From NCBI GenBank assembly GCA_016860845.1, contig BOKF01000014.1, positions 124,001-188,000 on the forward strand: DNA of 64,000 nucleotides, written 5' to 3'. This document shows, piece by piece, positions 35,618 through 44,427 of this stretch. The first letter of the stretch is position 1; every line of letters starts with the position of its first letter. A program made the translations under genes and the position numbers. Below the pieces are notes generated by a model that had not been told where the DNA came from, did no database searches, and was given only the letters and a program-made list of their open reading frames with translations. This stretch comes from Chloroflexota bacterium (GTDB taxonomy: Bacteria; Chloroflexota; Anaerolineae; 4572-78; J111).

Positions 35618-36565
35618 ATGAACCCAAAAAAGACGCTAATTATTGGCTCACGCCGGTCGCTGTTGGCCCAAACCCAAACGAATATTGTCCGGGATCTGCT
35701 GCTGGCCGCCTGGGATAACCTGTCTGTGGAAATTGTGTTCATGGACACCCAGGGCGATCTCAACCGGCACGATCCGCTGCCAGCCATTGGCGGCAAAGGG
35801 CTGTTTACGGCGGAATTGGAGGCGGCGCTGGGTGAGGGCCGGATTGACCTGGCCGTGCACAGCCTCAAAGATTTACCGGTTGAAGACAGCCCTGGCTTGA
35901 CCGTCGCCGCGGTGCCGGAGCGGGCCGACACCCAGGACATGTTGATCTCGCGCCGGGCATCGCGCCTGGAAGAGCTGCCCCCCCATGCAGTGGTCGGCAC
36001 CAGCAGCCTGCGCCGGGCCGCCCAAATTTTGGCTCTGCGTCCCAATCTCCAGATCAAAGATATTCGCGGCAACGTAGACACGCGCCTGCGGAAATTAGAC
36101 GATCCCGCCTTTGGCTACGACGCCATTTTGCTGGCCCGCGCCGGCCTGTTCCGCCTGGGACATACCGCCCTGGCCCACGCTCACCCCATTCCGCACAGCG
36201 CTATCCTGCCCGCGCCGGGCCAGGGCGCGTTGGGCATCCAGGCCCGCGCTGCTGACACTGACACCCGGCGTTACCTGCAAGCGCTGGAACATTCATCCAC
36301 CCGCGCGGCCGTGACCGCCGAGCGCGCCTTTCTGGCCGGGTTAGGGGGAGGCTGCTCCCTGCCGGTGGCGGCGCTGGGCGTCGTCGAGGATGATTACCTG
36401 GCTTTACAAGCTTTGGTCGCCACCCCGGACGGCCGGCGAGTTATCCATGTCAGCGGCAGCGCCCCCAGCGAGGCGGCCCAGGTATTAGGCCGGCAGCTCG
36501 CCGCCGAGGCGCTGGCGCAAGGGGCCAAAGAACTGCTGTCACTCTTTCCAAACCAAATATTGTAA
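35618..36565 (+). CDS. hemC: porphobilinogen deaminase (hydroxymethylbilane synthase)
   Basis: 315 aa; polymerises four porphobilinogens to hydroxymethylbilane in the tetrapyrrole pathway. Seen: IGSRRSLLAQTQTNIV, VFMDTQGDLNRHDPLPAIGGKGLFTAELE, IDLAVHSLKDLPVE with the catalytic Asp, VGTSSLRRAAQI, DIRGNVDTRLRKL, LPAPGQGALGIQ, and the dipyrromethane cofactor Cys in GGGCSLPVAA. ATG 35618 matches the family start; the frame upstream runs through repeat sequence. No strong ribosome-binding site is seen. Followed by hemD. Confidence 0.96.
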   Translation: MNPKKTLIIGSRRSLLAQTQTNIVRDLLLAAWDNLSVEIVFMDTQGDLNRHDPLPAIGGKGLFTAELEAALGEGRIDLAVHSLKDLPVEDSPGLTVAAVPERADTQDMLISRRASRLEELPPHAVVGTSSLRRAAQILALRPNLQIKDIRGNVDTRLRKLDDPAFGYDAILLARAGLFRLGHTALAHAHPIPHSAILPAPGQGALGIQARAADTDTRRYLQALEHSSTRAAVTAERAFLAGLGGGCSLPVAALGVVEDDYLALQALVATPDGRRVIHVSGSAPSEAAQVLGRQLAAEALAQGAKELLSLFPNQIL

Positions 36566-36573
36566 ATCCATTA

Positions 36574-36603
36574 AGGAGTGCAAAAGTGCACTTTTGCACT
36601 CCT
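36574..36603. repeat. 30-bp perfect palindrome between hemC and hemD
   Basis: AGGAGTGCAAAAGTG and CACTTTTGCACTCCT meet directly. It resembles the palindromes at 37610 and 57707 (core AAAGTGCACTTT). In the hemCD transcript it would form a hairpin 16 nt before the hemD start. Confidence 0.7.
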
Positions 36604-36619
36604 CATCCAGAATATTACT

Positions 36620-37459
36620 ATGACTCTAAACCAAAATAACTCTCATCCCCTGGCCGGCTTGTGGGTGCTGGTTACACGGCCCGCCCACCAGTCGGCTGAT
36701 TTTATCGCCGCCCTGCGCAGCCTGGGCGCTGAACCCATCGCCTTCCCCACCATCGAAATCGTGCCCCTCGAAGATACGGCTCCCCTGGACGAAGCCATCC
36801 GGCAGATTGCTTCCGGGTCTCTTGTAAATGAGGCTACACCCCCCCGCGACCTCGCCTCTTCGCCTCACCCAGCCTATCACTGGCTGGTCCTGACCAGCGC
36901 CAATGGGGTGACTGCCTGGTGGGACCGGCTGGAGGCGGCCGGTCTCGATGCGCGCTGCCTGGCCGGGGTTAAAATTGCCGCCATTGGCCCGGCTACCGCG
37001 GCCGCTTTAAAGCAGCGGAGCATTATCCCCGACCTGGTGCCGGAGGTCTACACCGCCGAAGGCATCCTGGAGGCGTTTGACCGCCTCGGACCGGTGGCGG
37101 GCCGGCGTTTCTTGCTGGCCCGCGCCGACATCGCCCGCCGTGCTCTGGCCAAAGGGCTGGTCGCCCGGGGGGCGCAGGTGGATGAAATTGCTTCCTATCG
37201 AACCGTGCCTGTCTCCAGCGGGCCGCTACCACCCGCAGCGGATATTATCACCTTCACCAGTTCGTCAACCGTGCAGGGCTTTGTCAACTGCCTGGCCGGA
37301 CGCTCCCCCGCCGAAGTGGTGCAGCGCAGCCAGGTGGTCTGCATTGGTCCGATCACCGCTGCCACGGCCCAGGAATTGGGTGTGCCGGTCACGGCGGTAG
37401 CCGAGGAGTACACCATCGAAGGGCTGCTGGCCATGCTAAAGAGTCTGGTACAAAAATAA
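36620..37459 (+). CDS. hemD: uroporphyrinogen-III synthase
   Basis: 279 aa; closes hydroxymethylbilane to uroporphyrinogen III. This family is poorly conserved. Seen: LWVLVTRPAHQSADFIAALRSLGAEPIAFPTIEIVP at the start, WLVLTSANGVTAWWDRL, KIAAIGPATAAALKQR, FLLARADIARRALAKGLVARGAQVDEIASYRTV, ITFTSSSTVQGFV, and CIGPITAATAQELGV. Position after hemC supports the call. ATG 36620 fits the family start. Confidence 0.95.
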   Translation: MTLNQNNSHPLAGLWVLVTRPAHQSADFIAALRSLGAEPIAFPTIEIVPLEDTAPLDEAIRQIASGSLVNEATPPRDLASSPHPAYHWLVLTSANGVTAWWDRLEAAGLDARCLAGVKIAAIGPATAAALKQRSIIPDLVPEVYTAEGILEAFDRLGPVAGRRFLLARADIARRALAKGLVARGAQVDEIASYRTVPVSSGPLPPAADIITFTSSSTVQGFVNCLAGRSPAEVVQRSQVVCIGPITAATAQELGVPVTAVAEEYTIEGLLAMLKSLVQK

Positions 37460-37483
37460 TTCTTTCGTAACTGCTTTGGCTAG

Positions 37484-37560
37484 AGGTGACTGGCACTTGG
37501 TTAGGGAACAGTCTGTCCACTTTTAGTCACTTCACCAGAGGAAAAAAGTGCCAGTCACCT
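37484..37560. repeat. 77-bp inverted-repeat element, AGGTGAC(A/T)GGCACTT family, copy 2
   Basis: Perfect 15-bp termini AGGTGACTGGCACTT and AAGTGCCAGTCACCT around a 47-bp non-coding interior. Same family as 16959-17038. It lies in the 370-nt gap between hemD and crtB. Confidence 0.75.
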
Positions 37561-37609
37561 GAGTAGTCCCACTCTTTCTTCCTAATTAACCGACCATCTA
37601 ACATCTGAA

Positions 37610-37645
37610 ATCGAGGAGTCCAAAGTGCGCTTTGGACTCCTCGAT
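37610..37645 (+). terminator. palindromic terminator downstream of hemD
   Basis: ATCGAGGAGTCCAAAGTG and its exact complement except for a central GC form a 36-bp palindrome followed by TTTTTCTTTT on the plus strand. It probably ends the hemCD transcript and belongs to the GAGGAGT...ACTCCTC palindrome family. Confidence 0.7.
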
Positions 37646-37682
37646 TTTTCTTTTAAACAGGTTTCCAGGAGGTCTATCGAAA

Positions 37683-37724
37683 TTTACAATTTTGTACAAT
37701 TTATAGATAATCTCTGTACAAAAT
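37683..37724 (+). promoter_or_regulatory. carotenoid operon promoter with TGTACA operator palindrome
   Basis: A -35-like TTTACA (37683-37688) and -10-like GATAAT (37706-37711) are 17 nt apart. A perfect 10-bp inverted repeat, ATTTTGTACA (37689-37698) and TGTACAAAAT (37715-37724) with a 16-bp gap, brackets the -10 box. Repressor binding would occlude the promoter. TGTACA-containing operators are known for the B12-dependent photoreceptor regulators LitR/CarH of carotenoid genes in other bacteria; that link is by analogy, and no such regulator gene is in the window. The crtB start is about 105 nt downstream. Confidence 0.6.
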
Positions 37725-37828
37725 ATTGATTTCTTAAATGCAAACGCTGATGAGCTGCGTATTATTAGATGTAGACTTCTCTCCTAGCTCAGGTCTGCCA
37801 AATCTCAAGTTTCTAAAGGATGCTAACC

Positions 37829-38821
37829 ATGATCGAAACTGTCCACCCCTGGGAACGCATTTTGCTCGGTTTGGCCTTTGAAGCCTGGCATAGTGTCGTA
37901 CACCCACCCAGCCAGCCTATCCAGGACAGCAAGCTGCTGGAAGAGTCCTATGCTCACTGCCATTCGGTCACTGCTTTGCACAGCCGCTCATTTCACCTGG
38001 CCTCGGCCTTGCTCCCGGCGCCCAAGCGGCAGGCAGCGCGGGCGCTTTATGCCTTTTGCCGCGTTACCGACGACCTGGTGGACCGCTCAAACGGAGACGT
38101 TGAGGCGAATCTGCGCGGCTGGCGGCAGCAAGTTTCCACCTGGCATCCCCCTGCCGACGACCTGGTCGCGGTGGCCTGGGCCGATACCCGCGCCCGCTAC
38201 CATATTCCCCAGCGCTACGTCGAGCAGCTCATCGAGGGGGTAGGCCGCGATTTACGCCAGAGCCGCTACGATACTTTTGAGGATTTGACTACCTACTGCT
38301 ACGGCGTGGCTTCAACCGTGGGGCTGATGAGCATGCACATCACCGGCTTTGCCGGCCCGGAAGCCATTTCATACGCCATCAAATTGGGCGTGGCGCTGCA
38401 ATTAACCAATATCCTGCGGGATGTGGGTGAGGATTGGCGGGCCGGACGAGTTTATCTGCCGCAAGAAGACCTGGCTGCTTTCAACCTGAACGAGGCCGAC
38501 CTGGCCGCCGGCAGGGTAGATGAGCGCTGGCGAGCTTTTATGCGTTTCCAAATCGCGCGGACACGCCGCTTGTACGCCGAGGCTCAACCGGGAATTGCCC
38601 TGCTCAACCCGGATGGCCGCTTTGCCATCGCCGCCGCTGCCGGCCTTTACAGCGCCATCCTCGACGACATTGAGGCCCATGATTTTGATGTTTTCGGGCG
38701 GCGAGCGCATGTCAGCGGCTGGGGTAAACTGCGCCGCTTGCCGGGCATCTGGTGGCAGAGCACGGGCCGTCCCTGGACGACTAAAAGCATACCCTTGACA
38801 TCCCTGGTTGCTGCCCAGTAA
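37829..38821 (+). CDS. crtB: phytoene synthase
   Basis: 330 aa; condenses two geranylgeranyl-PP into phytoene. The two Asp-rich motifs are intact: [13 protein letters not shown] (first) and [21 protein letters not shown] (second). [12 protein letters not shown] is the usual intervening signature. ATG 37829 has AAAGGA eight bases upstream; the ATG at 37820 overlaps that site. It is the first gene of crtB-crtI-oxygenase, preceded by the promoter-operator at 37683. Confidence 0.96.
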   Translation: MIETVHPWERILLGLAFEAWHSVVHPPSQPIQDSKLLEESYAHCHSVTALHSRSFHLASALLPAPKRQAARALYAFCRVTDDLVDRSNGDVEANLRGWRQQVSTWHPPADDLVAVAWADTRARYHIPQRYVEQLIEGVGRDLRQSRYDTFEDLTTYCYGVASTVGLMSMHITGFAGPEAISYAIKLGVALQLTNILRDVGEDWRAGRVYLPQEDLAAFNLNEADLAAGRVDERWRAFMRFQIARTRRLYAEAQPGIALLNPDGRFAIAAAAGLYSAILDDIEAHDFDVFGRRAHVSGWGKLRRLPGIWWQSTGRPWTTKSIPLTSLVAAQ

Positions 38822-38879
38822 TCTCAACTGAGCAGCCTCAATTTCACGTTTTGAAAAGGACAAGTTGGAGGGAGATTTT

Positions 38880-40409
38880 GTGAAAAAGAAAATCATCGTT
38901 ATCGGCAGCGGTTTCGGCGGGCTGGGCGCGGCCATTCGCCTGGCCGCCAAAGGCCACCAGGTCGAGATTTTTGAAAAGCGTGACAAGCTGGGCGGTCGCG
39001 CTTACGTTTATGAGCTTAACGGTTTTAAGTTTGACGGCGGGCCGACGGTCATCACCGCACCTTACATTTTTGATGAAATTTTTGAAGCCGCCGGCCGTCA
39101 CCGCGAAGATTATTTTAAGCTGGTCGCCCTTAACCCGTTTTATCGAATTTTCAATCACGAGGGGCGCTATTTTGATTACCATCACGAGCTGCAACCGACC
39201 CTGGCCGAGATTGATCGCTGGAATCCGGCTGATAAGCAGGGTTACGAACAGATGGTTGGGCGCATTGATGCCATTTTTCGCCGTTTTATGCAGTTCACCG
39301 ACAAGCCCTTCCTGAAATTGGGGGATATGCTAGCCATCCTGCCCGACGCGATCAAGATGCAATCGTACCTGGGCATGCATCGTTATGTCTCCCAATTTAT
39401 CAAGGATGAGTTTCTACGCCGGGTTTTCTCTTTCCACCCCTTACTGATCGGCGGCAATCCCTTCAGCACTCCCTCGCTCTACGCCCTGATCCAGAGCTTT
39501 GAACGCAAGTGGGGTGTCCATTATGCGCTCGGCGGAACCGGAGCGATTGTGCAAGCCTTTGGCCGCTTATTTGACGAACTGGGAGGAACCGTCCATTTTA
39601 ATGCCGAAGTAGCCGAAATCCTGATCAATAACCGGAAAGCCGGCGGTGTTCGCCTGGCCGATGGGACGGTCCATCACGCCGACGAGATCATCTCCAACGC
39701 CGATGTCCCTTTTACCTATCGCCAGCTCATCCCTGCTGAATTTCGGCGCAAGTACACTGACCATAAAATCGAAACGATGAAGTACAGCATGTCGCTGTTT
39801 GTCATTTATTTCGGCACCAAGCGGCGCTATACCAACTCGGCTCTCAGCCACCACAACATTATTGTCAACGAGCGCTACAAAGGTTTGCTGCACGACATCT
39901 TCAACAAGCACCACCTGCCCGAAGATTTCTCGCTTTACCTGCATATGCCCACCATCACCGACCCGTCTATTGCCCCGCCGGGTTGCGAGCTGTTTTATGT
40001 CCTTGCGCCTGTGCCGCACCTTGGCTCTGGCATAGATTGGACAAAGATGGCTCAGCCCTTTCGTAACAAGATCATGCAGTTCCTGGAAGACAACTACCTG
40101 CCCCATTTGCAAACCAATCTCATTGCCGAGCACACCATTGACCCCCTCCACTTCCAAAATACGTTGAACAGCTACCAGGGAGCGGCCTTCTCGGTCCAGC
40201 CGACCTTACTGCAATCGGCCTGGTTCCGGCCTCATAATCGCTCCGAGGAATTTGAGAATCTGTACTTTGTCGGGGCAGGGACGCATCCCGGCGCCGGGGT
40301 TCCGGCGGTGTTATCGTCGGGTAAAATTGCGGCCGAGTTGATTGATCCGACTCCGGCTATGGTCACAGCCCAAACCGGCTTAAAGCCCCGCTACGCGGCT
40401 CAGATTTAG
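38880..40409 (+). CDS. crtI: phytoene desaturase
   Basis: 509 aa; FAD-dependent desaturation of phytoene, expected to give lycopene or neurosporene. Seen: the dinucleotide fold [46 protein letters not shown], and the C-terminal [27 protein letters not shown], the bacterial CrtI signature. GTG 38880 follows GGAGGGAG at good spacing; the TTG at 38865 overlaps it. It is 58 nt from crtB. CrtN-type or carotene-isomerase activity cannot be excluded from sequence alone. Confidence 0.94.
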   Translation: MKKKIIVIGSGFGGLGAAIRLAAKGHQVEIFEKRDKLGGRAYVYELNGFKFDGGPTVITAPYIFDEIFEAAGRHREDYFKLVALNPFYRIFNHEGRYFDYHHELQPTLAEIDRWNPADKQGYEQMVGRIDAIFRRFMQFTDKPFLKLGDMLAILPDAIKMQSYLGMHRYVSQFIKDEFLRRVFSFHPLLIGGNPFSTPSLYALIQSFERKWGVHYALGGTGAIVQAFGRLFDELGGTVHFNAEVAEILINNRKAGGVRLADGTVHHADEIISNADVPFTYRQLIPAEFRRKYTDHKIETMKYSMSLFVIYFGTKRRYTNSALSHHNIIVNERYKGLLHDIFNKHHLPEDFSLYLHMPTITDPSIAPPGCELFYVLAPVPHLGSGIDWTKMAQPFRNKIMQFLEDNYLPHLQTNLIAEHTIDPLHFQNTLNSYQGAAFSVQPTLLQSAWFRPHNRSEEFENLYFVGAGTHPGAGVPAVLSSGKIAAELIDPTPAMVTAQTGLKPRYAAQI

Positions 40410-40453
40410 CAGGTCAATTTGGATCTTATTACTTCTATAGAGGAAATAAATTC

Positions 40454-41878
40454 GTGGTTTCAACTGTAACATCTCCCAGCTTTGCCCTGGGCTTCACCCG
40501 CACCGAGCAAGAAATTGCCCTGGAGCGATTACCTATCCGGGGAAAAGTCCCACCCTGGCTGTCAGGCACGTTGCTGCGCAATGGGCCTGGCACGCTCGAA
40601 GTCGGCCAGGCCAAGTACCGGCACTGGTTCGATGGTCTGGCCATGCTGCATAAATTCTCTTTCCACACCGGACAGGTTGCCTACGCCAACAAGTTTCTCG
40701 ATTGCCAGGCCTTTCGCCAGGCGCAAGAGACAGGTAAAATCTCCTACTCCGAATTTGCGACCGACCCCTGCCGTTCCCTCTTTCAGCGGGTCTTTTCCAT
40801 TTTTTCGCCGCAAATTACCGACAGCGCCAAGGTCAACGTGGCCCAACTGGCCGATCGTTTTGTCGCCCTGGGCGAAACGCCGCTTCAGGTGGAATTTGAT
40901 CCCGAAACCCTGGCTTCTGTTGGTGTCTTGAGTTACGAGCCAAAGCTGACCGGCCAGATGACCACCGTTCATCCTCACTTTGAGTCTGACCACAGCGCGG
41001 CCTACAACCTGGTCACCCGTTTCTCGCGGGTCAGCCATTACCGGCTTTACCGGCTGGCCGCGGGAGTCAAACCCAACCTGATCGGTTCGATTCCGGCGAC
41101 TGAGCCGGCTTATCTGCACAGCTTTGGCATGAGCAAAAACTACTTCATCGTGACCGAGTTTCCGCTGGTAGTCAATCCCCTCAGTTTGCTGCTCTGGCTC
41201 AAGCCGTTCATCGAGAACTTTCGCTGGAAACCCCAACGCGGCGCTCCGTTTTACGTCCTCAATCGCCACACCGGCGAGCTGGTGGGCCGCTACGAAAGCG
41301 AGGCTTTTTTTGCTTTTCACCACATCAATGCTTTTGAACGGGGCGATGAACTGGTAGTTGACCTGGCTGCCTACCCCGACTCCTCGATCATTGATGCCTT
41401 TTACCTTAACCGGCTGCACAACCCGGCCTCAAAACTCCCCTTTGGCCAGTTACGGCGCTACCGTATCCCGCTCAAGGGTAAGAGGGTTACTTCTGAGACG
41501 CTGTCTGAGGAGTGCCTCGAACTGCCCCGCTTCGACTATGAACGGTTCAACACGCGCGGCGACTACCGCTTTGTCTACGGCATGAGCGTCAACCGGCAGC
41601 GCCACGAGGGTTTTTACAACGCTCTGGTCAAGATTGACATTGCCGGCCAGCAGTCCATCACCTGGTATGAGGAGAACTGCTACCCCGGCGAGCCGGTCTT
41701 TGTCAGCGCCCCGGCGGCGGTGGCCGAAGACGACGGCGTCCTCCTGTCGGTGGTACTGGACGCGGCCAAAGGCAATTCTTTTTTGCTCATCCTCGATGCC
41801 CGCACTCTGGCCGAGATTGGCCGGGCCGAAGTGCCGCAGCCTATCCTGCATGGCTATCACGGCCAGTATTTTGCTTAG
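40454..41878 (+). CDS. carotenoid cleavage oxygenase
   Basis: 474 aa; non-haem iron dioxygenase of the RPE65/CCD family, which cuts a carotenoid or apocarotenoid double bond to give aldehydes such as retinal. Four iron His ligands can be placed: H173 (TVHPHFES), H222 (LHSFGMSKNY), H289 (AFHHINAFE) and H469 (HGYHGQYF). The family N-terminus LERLPIRGKVPPWLSGTLLRNGPG is intact. GTG 40454 has GAGGAAATAAATTC before it. It is in one operon with crtB and crtI, so its substrate should come from that pathway. No lycopene cyclase or rhodopsin is in the window, so the product stays open. Confidence 0.95.
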   Translation: MVSTVTSPSFALGFTRTEQEIALERLPIRGKVPPWLSGTLLRNGPGTLEVGQAKYRHWFDGLAMLHKFSFHTGQVAYANKFLDCQAFRQAQETGKISYSEFATDPCRSLFQRVFSIFSPQITDSAKVNVAQLADRFVALGETPLQVEFDPETLASVGVLSYEPKLTGQMTTVHPHFESDHSAAYNLVTRFSRVSHYRLYRLAAGVKPNLIGSIPATEPAYLHSFGMSKNYFIVTEFPLVVNPLSLLLWLKPFIENFRWKPQRGAPFYVLNRHTGELVGRYESEAFFAFHHINAFERGDELVVDLAAYPDSSIIDAFYLNRLHNPASKLPFGQLRRYRIPLKGKRVTSETLSEECLELPRFDYERFNTRGDYRFVYGMSVNRQRHEGFYNALVKIDIAGQQSITWYEENCYPGEPVFVSAPAAVAEDDGVLLSVVLDAAKGNSFLLILDARTLAEIGRAEVPQPILHGYHGQYFA

Positions 41879-41933
41879 GCCGGGTTGCGTCCTGTCTCAT
41901 TTCTGCTAAAATCGAGAGACACTGCAATCAGTC

Positions 41934-41951
41934 GTCACGCTTAAAGCGTGA
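41934..41951. repeat. 18-bp palindrome after the carotenoid operon
   Basis: GTCACGCTT and AAGCGTGAC form a perfect dyad 55 nt after the oxygenase stop. No T-run follows, so terminator function is uncertain. Confidence 0.4.
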
Positions 41952-41986
41952 CCTCTGCTGTATCTCAATTCCAGCAGGAGTCCTGC

Positions 41987-42274
41987 ATGCTCATGACAGA
42001 CAAACCCAAAAACTGGTGGCAACGGCTCGACGGCCCGCTCAAGGTGGGCCTGGTCTTTGCCGCGTTGGGGATTATTCTAACGATTGTCGGCATCCTCCGC
42101 GACCCGACCACGCCGGTCACCGCCTGGTCGCTGGGGGTCGGCAGCCTCATTTCCGGCCTGACCTGGGGCTTGGTCAGTTGGGCCATCGCTACCGCCGCCG
42201 TAGAGGTCGAAAAGGATGTGAACCAGGCTGAAACCGAACCACCGGCCAGCGCCCCCGCGGATGAGCCGAAATAG
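41987..42274 (+). CDS. small two-helix membrane protein
   Basis: 95 aa, not recognised. Two hydrophobic segments (VGLVFAALGIILTIVGIL and GVGSLISGLTWGLVSWAIA) separated by a short RDPTTPVTAW loop, and an acidic tail. ATG 41987 has GGAG six bases before it; the open frame's start at 41948 lacks one. Its end overlaps the next gene by 14 nt, so the two are probably translated together. Confidence 0.65.
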   Translation: MLMTDKPKNWWQRLDGPLKVGLVFAALGIILTIVGILRDPTTPVTAWSLGVGSLISGLTWGLVSWAIATAAVEVEKDVNQAETEPPASAPADEPK

Positions 42275-42647
42275 CCTCATTCTGACCGGGTTAGTGGGAT
42301 TGATTGGGGCCGTCGTCGTTACGACCCTTTGCTTTGCGGCGATGGCCTGGGGCTTAATACCCATCCTCGTCACCGGCTCAATTTATATGTGGGCCATCTT
42401 TCTGTTTCTGCTGGCCTTCTCTGTCACCGAAATTCCGGTCATGATTATCGGCATTCGCCGGATTGCCGCCAGCGCCAATCCTAAAGCCAAGTACGTGGCC
42501 TGGCTGCTCAACTGTGGCTATGTTTTTTTTGGAGCGGTTTATGCCGCGCCTTTTATTCTATTGACTGGACGTCTCGGACTCGGCGCGCTCCTGGCCGGCC
42601 TGAGCTTGGTCCGTTTTATTTCGACCCTTATCTATTTACCAAAGTGA
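42261..42647 (+). CDS. small integral membrane protein
   Basis: 128 aa, not recognised. Three or four membrane helices (LTGLVGLIGAVVVTTLCFAA, LIPILVTGSIYMWAIFLF, YVAWLLNCGYVFFGAVY, LLAGLSLVRFISTLIYL). It overlaps the preceding small gene by 14 nt and its stop overlaps the GTG start of the HAD gene as GTGA, so a three-gene unit is likely. Too short, and lacking a Schiff-base Lys helix, to be a rhodopsin. Confidence 0.65.
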   Translation: MSRNSLILTGLVGLIGAVVVTTLCFAAMAWGLIPILVTGSIYMWAIFLFLLAFSVTEIPVMIIGIRRIAASANPKAKYVAWLLNCGYVFFGAVYAAPFILLTGRLGLGALLAGLSLVRFISTLIYLPK

Positions 42648-43459
42648 GCAATATGTTGCAACTCAAAGATATTCAAGCCCTGATTATTGATATGGACGGC
42701 GTTTTGTGGCTGGACAACACGCCTCTGCCCGGCCTCAATGCGTTTTTCGATTTCCTTCACCAACGCGCCATTCCTTACATCCTGGCCACCAACAATGCCA
42801 GCAAAACCCCAGGCCAGTATGTGGACAAACTGGCCCGCTTCGGAGTAACTGTCAGCCCGGAGCACGTGTTGACCTCCCCTCTGGCGACAGCAGCTTATCT
42901 CAAGCAGACTTTCCCACCTGGGACCCCTGTTTATGTCGTTGGAATGGAGGGGCTTCTTGAGGCCATGAGCCAGGCCGGTTTTAGGGTGGTGGATAAGCTC
43001 AGCCAACCGGCCAAAGTGGTTGTCGCCGGGGCAGACTTTAGCCTGACGTATGACAAACTCAAGTACGCCACCCTGCACATTCAGCGGGGAGCGCACTTTG
43101 TCGGCACCAACGGCGATGTCACCTTTCCCGCCGCCGAAGGGGCCTGGCCCGGCGCCGGCGCAATTCTGGCGGCTATTCAGGCTGCCACCGGCATCACCCC
43201 GACCGTGATCGGCAAGCCGGAACGGCTGATGTTTGATATTGCCGTGGAGAAAATGGGCAGCGATCCGGCCCGGACCGCCATGCTCGGCGACCGTCTGGAG
43301 ACGGACATCCTCGGTGCGCAGCGCGCCGGGGTCAAAGCCATCCTGGTGACCACCGGCATTGATAACGAAACCTCCAGCCAGCTCAAGCGCATCTACCCCG
43401 ACGCTATTTACAGCGGATTGGAGGCGTTAGTGGCACAGTGGGCCAAAGAACTTCAATAA
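42644..43459 (+). CDS. HAD-IIA family phosphatase (NagD-like)
   Basis: 271 aa. HAD motifs: LIIDMDGVLWLDNTPLPG (nucleophile and acid Asp), ATNNASKTP (Ser/Thr), VIGKPERLMF (Lys) and MLGDRLETDILGAQRAG (Asp pair). The IIA-type cap lies between motifs I and III. Related proteins hydrolyse sugar phosphates, 4-nitrophenyl phosphate or nucleotides; substrate unknown. GTG 42644 overlaps the stop of the upstream gene; ATG 42653 is an alternative. Confidence 0.92.
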   Translation: MSNMLQLKDIQALIIDMDGVLWLDNTPLPGLNAFFDFLHQRAIPYILATNNASKTPGQYVDKLARFGVTVSPEHVLTSPLATAAYLKQTFPPGTPVYVVGMEGLLEAMSQAGFRVVDKLSQPAKVVVAGADFSLTYDKLKYATLHIQRGAHFVGTNGDVTFPAAEGAWPGAGAILAAIQAATGITPTVIGKPERLMFDIAVEKMGSDPARTAMLGDRLETDILGAQRAGVKAILVTTGIDNETSSQLKRIYPDAIYSGLEALVAQWAKELQ

Positions 43460-43632
43460 GGAATCCAAAGTGCATGGAACTTTCGCAATTCATGTCATTG
43501 AAAAATCCCTACAACCTGCGCTTGCAAGCAGATTTTTGAGGGATTCTTCATTATTATACCCTTTGGGTACTCTGCTACGCTTCGTTCACGCGAAGCAGTG
43601 ATATGCGTAAGTCCTGGTACACTTTGGACTTC
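43456..43632. repeat. composite palindromic element with split AAAGTGCACTTT termini
   Basis: The left end GGAATCCAAAGTGCATGGAA and the right end TACACTTTGGACTTC are inverted copies of the palindrome arms seen at 37610. Between them lie further inverted pairs: GAAAAATCCCT/AGGGATTCTTC, TACCC/GGGTA and CGCTTCG/CGCGAAGC. It looks like a palindrome of the GAGGAGT family enlarged by a second MITE-like insertion. Located between the convergent HAD and nitroreductase genes. Confidence 0.55.
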
Positions 43633-43648
43633 TCATTTTCCAATTGAT

Positions 43649-44317
43649 TCACCCCACAAACGTCACAAACTCGTCCAATATGTTTTTAGTAATTGCCGGA
43701 ACAGTCGCCTTCTCAGCCGGATAGCCGACAACCAAGATGAGGAAGGCACGTTCGTTGGGCGGGCGGTGGAGGATTTCGCCCAAAAAGTTCATTGGACTGG
43801 GCGTGTGGGTCAGCGAGACCAGACCGGCCTGGTGGATGGCCGTAATCAAGATGCCCGTGGCAATGCCGACCGACTCCGAGACATAGTAATGCTTGATTTT
43901 GCGGCCGGCGGGGCCAAGACCATAGTTCTGGGCAAAAATGACAATCAGATAAGGCGCGATTTCGAGGAAAGGTTTGTGTTCATCGGTGCCCAGTGGGGCC
44001 AGGGTCTCCAGCCATTCATCCGGGGCGCGTCCTCCGTAAAATTCGCGCTCTTCCGCCTCAGCCGCCTCCCGGATTTTCTTCTTGACCCCTGGGTCGCTGA
44101 CGACAACAAAATGCCAGGGTTGGAGATTTGCCCCGCTGGGAGCCGTCCCCGCTGCCAATAAACAGTTTTCGATAATTTCGCGCGGCACGGGCCGGTCGGA
44201 AAAATCGCGCACGGTTCGCCGCCGGCGCATCTCGGCATAAAAGTCGGCAGCGCGCTGCTTCATCTCCTCGACTGGATATTCACGGTACTGCGAGAGGGGA
44301 ATCATCGTTTGGCTCAT
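43649..44317 (-). CDS. nitroreductase family flavoprotein (IYD-like)
   Basis: 222 aa, FMN-dependent. Seen: [22 protein letters not shown] (FMN phosphate contacts), [17 protein letters not shown] and [18 protein letters not shown]. The arrangement with an EREFYGG lid and HTPSPMNFL is closest to the iodotyrosine deiodinase-like branch of the family. Physiological substrate unknown. ATG 44317 follows AAGGGTAGTGAG; the open frame's earlier ATG at 44362 lacks one. Confidence 0.9.
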   Translation of the reverse strand: MSQTMIPLSQYREYPVEEMKQRAADFYAEMRRRRTVRDFSDRPVPREIIENCLLAAGTAPSGANLQPWHFVVVSDPGVKKKIREAAEAEEREFYGGRAPDEWLETLAPLGTDEHKPFLEIAPYLIVIFAQNYGLGPAGRKIKHYYVSESVGIATGILITAIHQAGLVSLTHTPSPMNFLGEILHRPPNERAFLILVVGYPAEKATVPAITKNILDEFVTFVG

Positions 44318-44391
44318 CTCACTACCCTTCAAAAATAGTCTTGCACTCCGTATTTTTATCATCGGTAACGGATATCTGACCTCTTCACGGT

Positions 44392-44410
44392 GGTCAGCCG
44401 TCGGCGGTCA
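44392..44410. repeat. GGTCAGCCGTCGGCGGTCA repeat, copy 1
   Basis: A 19-bp sequence upstream of the GDPD gene. A version with an extra TACCGTC is found at 46636-46661, beside the STAND-TPR gene. Confidence 0.45.
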
Positions 44411-44427
44411 TCATTCAGGAGAAAAGC

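Noticed and set aside
42261..42647. Small membrane protein after the carotenoid oxygenase as a rhodopsin
   Set aside because: It has only three or four helices and no Schiff-base lysine in a terminal helix.
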